From a virus, in IMG/VR virus record IMGVR_UViG_3300032323_003026, positions 1 through 39,718 of that record: DNA of 39,718 nt; one strand, given 5' to 3'. Shown here in pieces: positions 36,672-39,718 of this stretch (position 1 is the first letter of the stretch; every line of letters starts with the position of its first letter). Under the pieces are notes generated by a model. That model ran no database searches and was not told the origin of the DNA. It was given only the letters and a program-made list of their open reading frames with translations. A program made the position numbers and the translations under genes.

Positions 36672-39600
36672 ATGCGCCTCCTGCGATCTCTCCGGTGTTC
36701 TTGATACGCAGCGGTATGTAGATAAACTCCACTGCCTTCACTGGTTCAATGGCCACATCCACCCACAATTCATTGGCGTCAATGCGGGCTGGAGTGTTGT
36801 TGCTCAGATCGCACACAACCAAGTAATCGTACAATGCACGTTTTGCAACCAAATCTACCATCAAACTGTTGATGGTATTGGTGATTTCATTTCGTGTGAT
36901 TTGATCATTGGGTTCAAACAAATACAGTTTACCAATTTCTTCCAACCGTCCACGCAGGAATGCTACCAAACGTGCCACATTGATACGATCCAATGCTGTG
37001 GTTGTTGTGGTAGATGTCTTGTTGCCAAAGTTTGTGATACCCACACCATTGACAAATGTAATTGGGTTAACATTGTTGAGATACAAGATATCGCGCAGGG
37101 CTTGGTTAACACTCAGCGGCACAAATTCGCCTGTGGTTGCATTGATATAGCCCAATTGCAGTGCGTTGTCAACTACACCACGTCGGGTGCCAGCTGGTGC
37201 CAACCATGGGTAGCTCACTTCGTCACTGCGAATAATAGTACGAACCATCATATGGCTTGGTGCGGTAACCACAGTATTGCCACTCAAATCAGTGGTCTGG
37301 CAGCTGGGATAAAATGTAGCAGCGTAATTGCTAGTGGCCGCTTGACCGTCACCAGTGACAGTGCCCAGACCACTGTTGTTGGTAGCCCATTGTACCAAGC
37401 TGTTGCCATCACCAGGCAGGCGCATTGGAGTGTCACCAACCACAAACAATGTGTTGTTGCGCTCGTTACTGAGTGCAATCATGTTGGGGATCAACTCGGG
37501 ATAACCTGTGGCTGCAATTAGATTGTACTGAGCAGTTTCTTCTCTGGCGCCCAAGCTGGTGTCTATGCCTGACTTCATGGCTGCTACAATCATTTGTCGT
37601 TGAGCTTGGCGGCCTGAATACATTGCACCATTGCTCTTCAAACCGCTGGCAGATACCCAAGTGTAAGAATACTCAGGCAAGTTGCCAATGGTAGCTGGAG
37701 AAGCAGGATTGTATGCAGGTGCATCAGGGTAGTTGGCTGAAGTAAACACATTGGTAGTGAATCGCTTGACATTGTAACCAGATCTACGTGTGTTCCACAG
37801 CAGCATACCCTGTGGATATAGACTTGCGCTGGGCGCATCAAGATCAACATAGTTGCTGGTCAACAAACTTTCAATGGTAGCAATCTCGCCGGCTGCAGGA
37901 TCCACTGCTCCACTGGCAGCCCATCGAGCATCACCAAACAAGATACCATTTTGTGTCACTTGATCAGTGGTATCAACGGCTACCCATTGATCAGTGCCAC
38001 TGACAGATTCCCAACGATAAAGTTTGGGATAATTTTCTAAATCACTGCTGTCTACCCAAAGATCACCATACTGTAGTGGGCTTAGAGCTGCATCAGTTTG
38101 AGTGGTTGGTGCTGTGGCAGCAATGATTGGACCTGTGGCGTTGCACAAGGTCAGATCAAAACCGCGCACATCATTCGCTACTGTTTGGTAACCCACCCAA
38201 GCACCGTTGTTTTGAATCATGATGTCTGCCTGATCAACAGAACTATAGTACCACAATCTACCGTTGTCTGGATTGGTATCTGGTGCAGTTGGGCTAGCAG
38301 TGTATGTAAACAAAGGTGCAGTTACAAAATTGCTGCCAATGATAGAAACTCCATCAACTGGAGACAAACGGCACTTAGGCGTGTTTGCTGTGATGCCTGC
38401 CACACTCAATGGCGTGCCAGTGACTGGTGTAAATTGTATAGGGCCGCCTGCACTTTGAGTAAACACAATGTTGCCTGCGCTGTTGACGCTGGCAGAAACA
38501 TTGGCCACATCTGCAGCAGACACCGCAGCCAAGAAATCTGACACTGTACCAGTTCCTCCAATGGTCACGGTACCAGTGTCCAAATCAGTGCTGCCAGTGA
38601 CATATGTTGACAAGGTAAACTCATTACCTACAGTAAATGGCGTACCAGTGGGCACAGTGCTACCAGTGATCACTGTGGATCCTATGGCAATCTTTTCAAA
38701 AATTTCAAAAGAAAAAGATGACAACGGAGTGGTTTCATAGAAGTCTGAATTGGGACGAGCATATACTGAACCCACTGGCACGTTTTTGCCGCCACCAGCG
38801 GGATCTTTGGCAGCATTGTAAGCTCCGTCATTGGCATAAACAGGACAATCTACCAACACCCAATCGCCCAGTGTTATACTGTATTGTTTGAGTTTGACAC
38901 TGACGCCGTTGTTTACTGAACTGATATTGTTCCAGACACTGCCAGTTGGGCGTGGCCGAGATTGTCCTTCGGCCCAGCGAGGAGCTTGATAACTGTAGCC
39001 TGAAAAATATATTGGAGCATAATATTCAATGGCGCTGATGCCCAGCGCTGCCAACAGTGCAGTGCCGCCACTGCCAGCTTCAATGCTGACAACGCCAGCA
39101 GTTGCAGTGCTGCCATCGTTGGTAGCATTTTCATCTGCATAGATAAACAGTTTGCCGCTAGAAGCTGCTGCTGTGACACCAGCAATGGCTGCATTGTTAA
39201 TGGCTGTGGCAAATCCAGCCACAGTGGCTGCTGTACTGCCAGCTCCCACAGTGACCAAAGTGTCGTTGATAACAATAGAAGAGCCCAGTGTAAGACTAGC
39301 GGGAGTACCAGTGCCTCTGATTGTGGGCCATGAATTTTGCCAGTCAACTGTGCCTATTTGTACCCAGTCGTTAGAGGCATTTTTGTACCACCCATTAATC
39401 AATGGGTCAGTGACATTGGGCAATGTGACCACTGCATAATCACCAATGCTGCCTAGACTTTGCAAAGGAGTAAAATCACCACCGTCAGCATCTACTACAT
39501 CTGCTGAACTGTTGTAAATAGTAGGAGTACGCACAGTGAAGGTGTTAGTACTGGCATTCCATTCTTGGATTCCCCACAATGTGGTAGATGTATCTAGCCA

Positions 39601-39718
39601 CCAAGTGCCATCAGCTGGTATTCCCACTGGGCGACTCAATGAAGCAGTGAGTTCAGTGAGGTCAATGTCTGCTCGCTGAACATAGGCACGATTTGTTATA
39701 CCCAATGCACTATATGCA
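36670..39718 (-). CDS. 18: Tail sheath protein gp18, N-terminus beyond window
   Basis: The frame is open to the right window edge; a TTG at 39705 would be a start, but the upstream codons are also open, so the first part of the protein lies outside. At least 1,015 residues are seen, against 659 in T4 gp18. The C-terminal 150 residues (NNVNPITFVNGVGITNFGNK, ALDRINVARLVAFLRGRLEE, ELWVDVAIEPVKAVEFIYIP) are typical sheath. The N-terminal half has long insertions rich in Thr/Gly/Ala; two parts (near 39230 and 38540) read like flagellin IN-motif domains: INDTLVTVGAGSTAATVAGF with AINNAAIAGVTAAASS, and TVSDFLAAVSAADVANVSAS. Late gene ending at the terminator 36643-36671. Confidence 0.88.
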   Translation of the reverse strand, partial: AYSALGITNRAYVQRADIDLTELTASLSRPVGIPADGTWWLDTSTTLWGIQEWNASTNTFTVRTPTIYNSSADVVDADGGDFTPLQSLGSIGDYAVVTLPNVTDPLINGWYKNASNDWVQIGTVDWQNSWPTIRGTGTPASLTLGSSIVINDTLVTVGAGSTAATVAGFATAINNAAIAGVTAAASSGKLFIYADENATNDGSTATAGVVSIEAGSGGTALLAALGISAIEYYAPIYFSGYSYQAPRWAEGQSRPRPTGSVWNNISSVNNGVSVKLKQYSITLGDWVLVDCPVYANDGAYNAAKDPAGGGKNVPVGSVYARPNSDFYETTPLSSFSFEIFEKIAIGSTVITGSTVPTGTPFTVGNEFTLSTYVTGSTDLDTGTVTIGGTGTVSDFLAAVSAADVANVSASVNSAGNIVFTQSAGGPIQFTPVTGTPLSVAGITANTPKCRLSPVDGVSIIGSNFVTAPLFTYTASPTAPDTNPDNGRLWYYSSVDQADIMIQNNGAWVGYQTVANDVRGFDLTLCNATGPIIAATAPTTQTDAALSPLQYGDLWVDSSDLENYPKLYRWESVSGTDQWVAVDTTDQVTQNGILFGDARWAASGAVDPAAGEIATIESLLTSNYVDLDAPSASLYPQGMLLWNTRRSGYNVKRFTTNVFTSANYPDAPAYNPASPATIGNLPEYSYTWVSASGLKSNGAMYSGRQAQRQMIVAAMKSGIDTSLGAREETAQYNLIAATGYPELIPNMIALSNERNNTLFVVGDTPMRLPGDGNSLVQWATNNSGLGTVTGDGQAATSNYAATFYPSCQTTDLSGNTVVTAPSHMMVRTIIRSDEVSYPWLAPAGTRRGVVDNALQLGYINATTGEFVPLSVNQALRDILYLNNVNPITFVNGVGITNFGNKTSTTTTTALDRINVARLVAFLRGRLEEIGKLYLFEPNDQITRNEITNTINSLMVDLVAKRALYDYLVVCDLSNNTPARIDANELWVDVAIEPVKAVEFIYIPLRIKNTGEIAGGA

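Noticed and set aside
1-39718. tRNA genes, insertion sequences, CRISPR arrays or att sites
   Set aside because: Reading both strands showed no cloverleaf, inverted-repeat-bounded transposase or regular repeat array; nearly all sequence is accounted for by phage genes.

Overview
The window is part of a T4-like (Tevenvirinae-related) myovirus genome from an uncultured, probably aquatic, phage. The hallmark genes are UvsW, a gp62-type clamp-loader subunit, UvsX, UvsY, gp32, large terminase gp17, a gp16-like small terminase, gp4, tail tube gp19 and tail sheath gp18. Their form and the accessory genes around them (radical SAM protein, FkbM methyltransferase, GT17, proteins beginning MRAREF or MKSF) are closer to marine and freshwater cyanophage/pelagiphage-type relatives than to coliphage T4. 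The host cannot be named from the sequence. Coding density is very high, almost everything is on the minus strand, and many genes overlap by ATGA.

Layout. (1) 1-7140 (minus): replication, recombination and small accessory genes: zinc-finger protein (cut by the window edge), clamp-loader small subunit, three small conserved genes, UvsW, unknowns, an AAA+ ATPase with a 34-aa membrane peptide, a second small membrane protein and a gamma-glutamylcyclotransferase-like protein. Five strong sigma70-type promoters (TTGAC[CT], 17 nt, TA[TC]A[AC]T) lie here. (2) 7141-15441: a glycan-synthesis island on alternating strands with GT17, four DxD-type glycosyltransferases, three paralogous capsule-synthesis-like proteins, a nucleotidyltransferase-cupin fusion and two methyltransferases. 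(3) 15480-18292: the gp32-uvsX-(85 aa)-uvsY recombination operon, read from a strong promoter at about 18393-18421. (4) 18435-39718: the late virion block. In transcription order it runs tail sheath, tail tube, tube-like baseplate protein, neck-type protein, gp4, gp16, then a row of candidate internal head proteins, a fibre protein, an exported nuclease, a modification cassette (GT-like, radical SAM, 2OG-oxygenase-like, SGNH-like), gp17 and a 749-aa candidate head polyprotein.

Regulation. Two control layers are visible: host-type sigma70 promoters before replication and recombination genes, and T4-late-type elements (NNTAAATA) before virion and glycan genes. Several of both types sit only 4-7 nt from the start codon, so leaderless mRNAs are predicted. 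Rho-independent terminators at about 4314 and 18377 are fused to the next promoter.

Most interesting points: (a) a set of proteins with T4 internal-protein-like capsid-targeting N-termini ending in [LIV]AE, two of which also share a C-terminal tag, suggesting a family of packaged, protease-processed head cargo; (b) terminator-promoter fusions and predicted leaderless transcripts; (c) the glycan island with back-to-back late promoters and duplicated glycosyltransferase modules; (d) a radical SAM/2OG/SGNH/GT cassette inserted between the two terminase genes; (e) a tail sheath of more than 1,000 residues with inserted flagellin-like segments.
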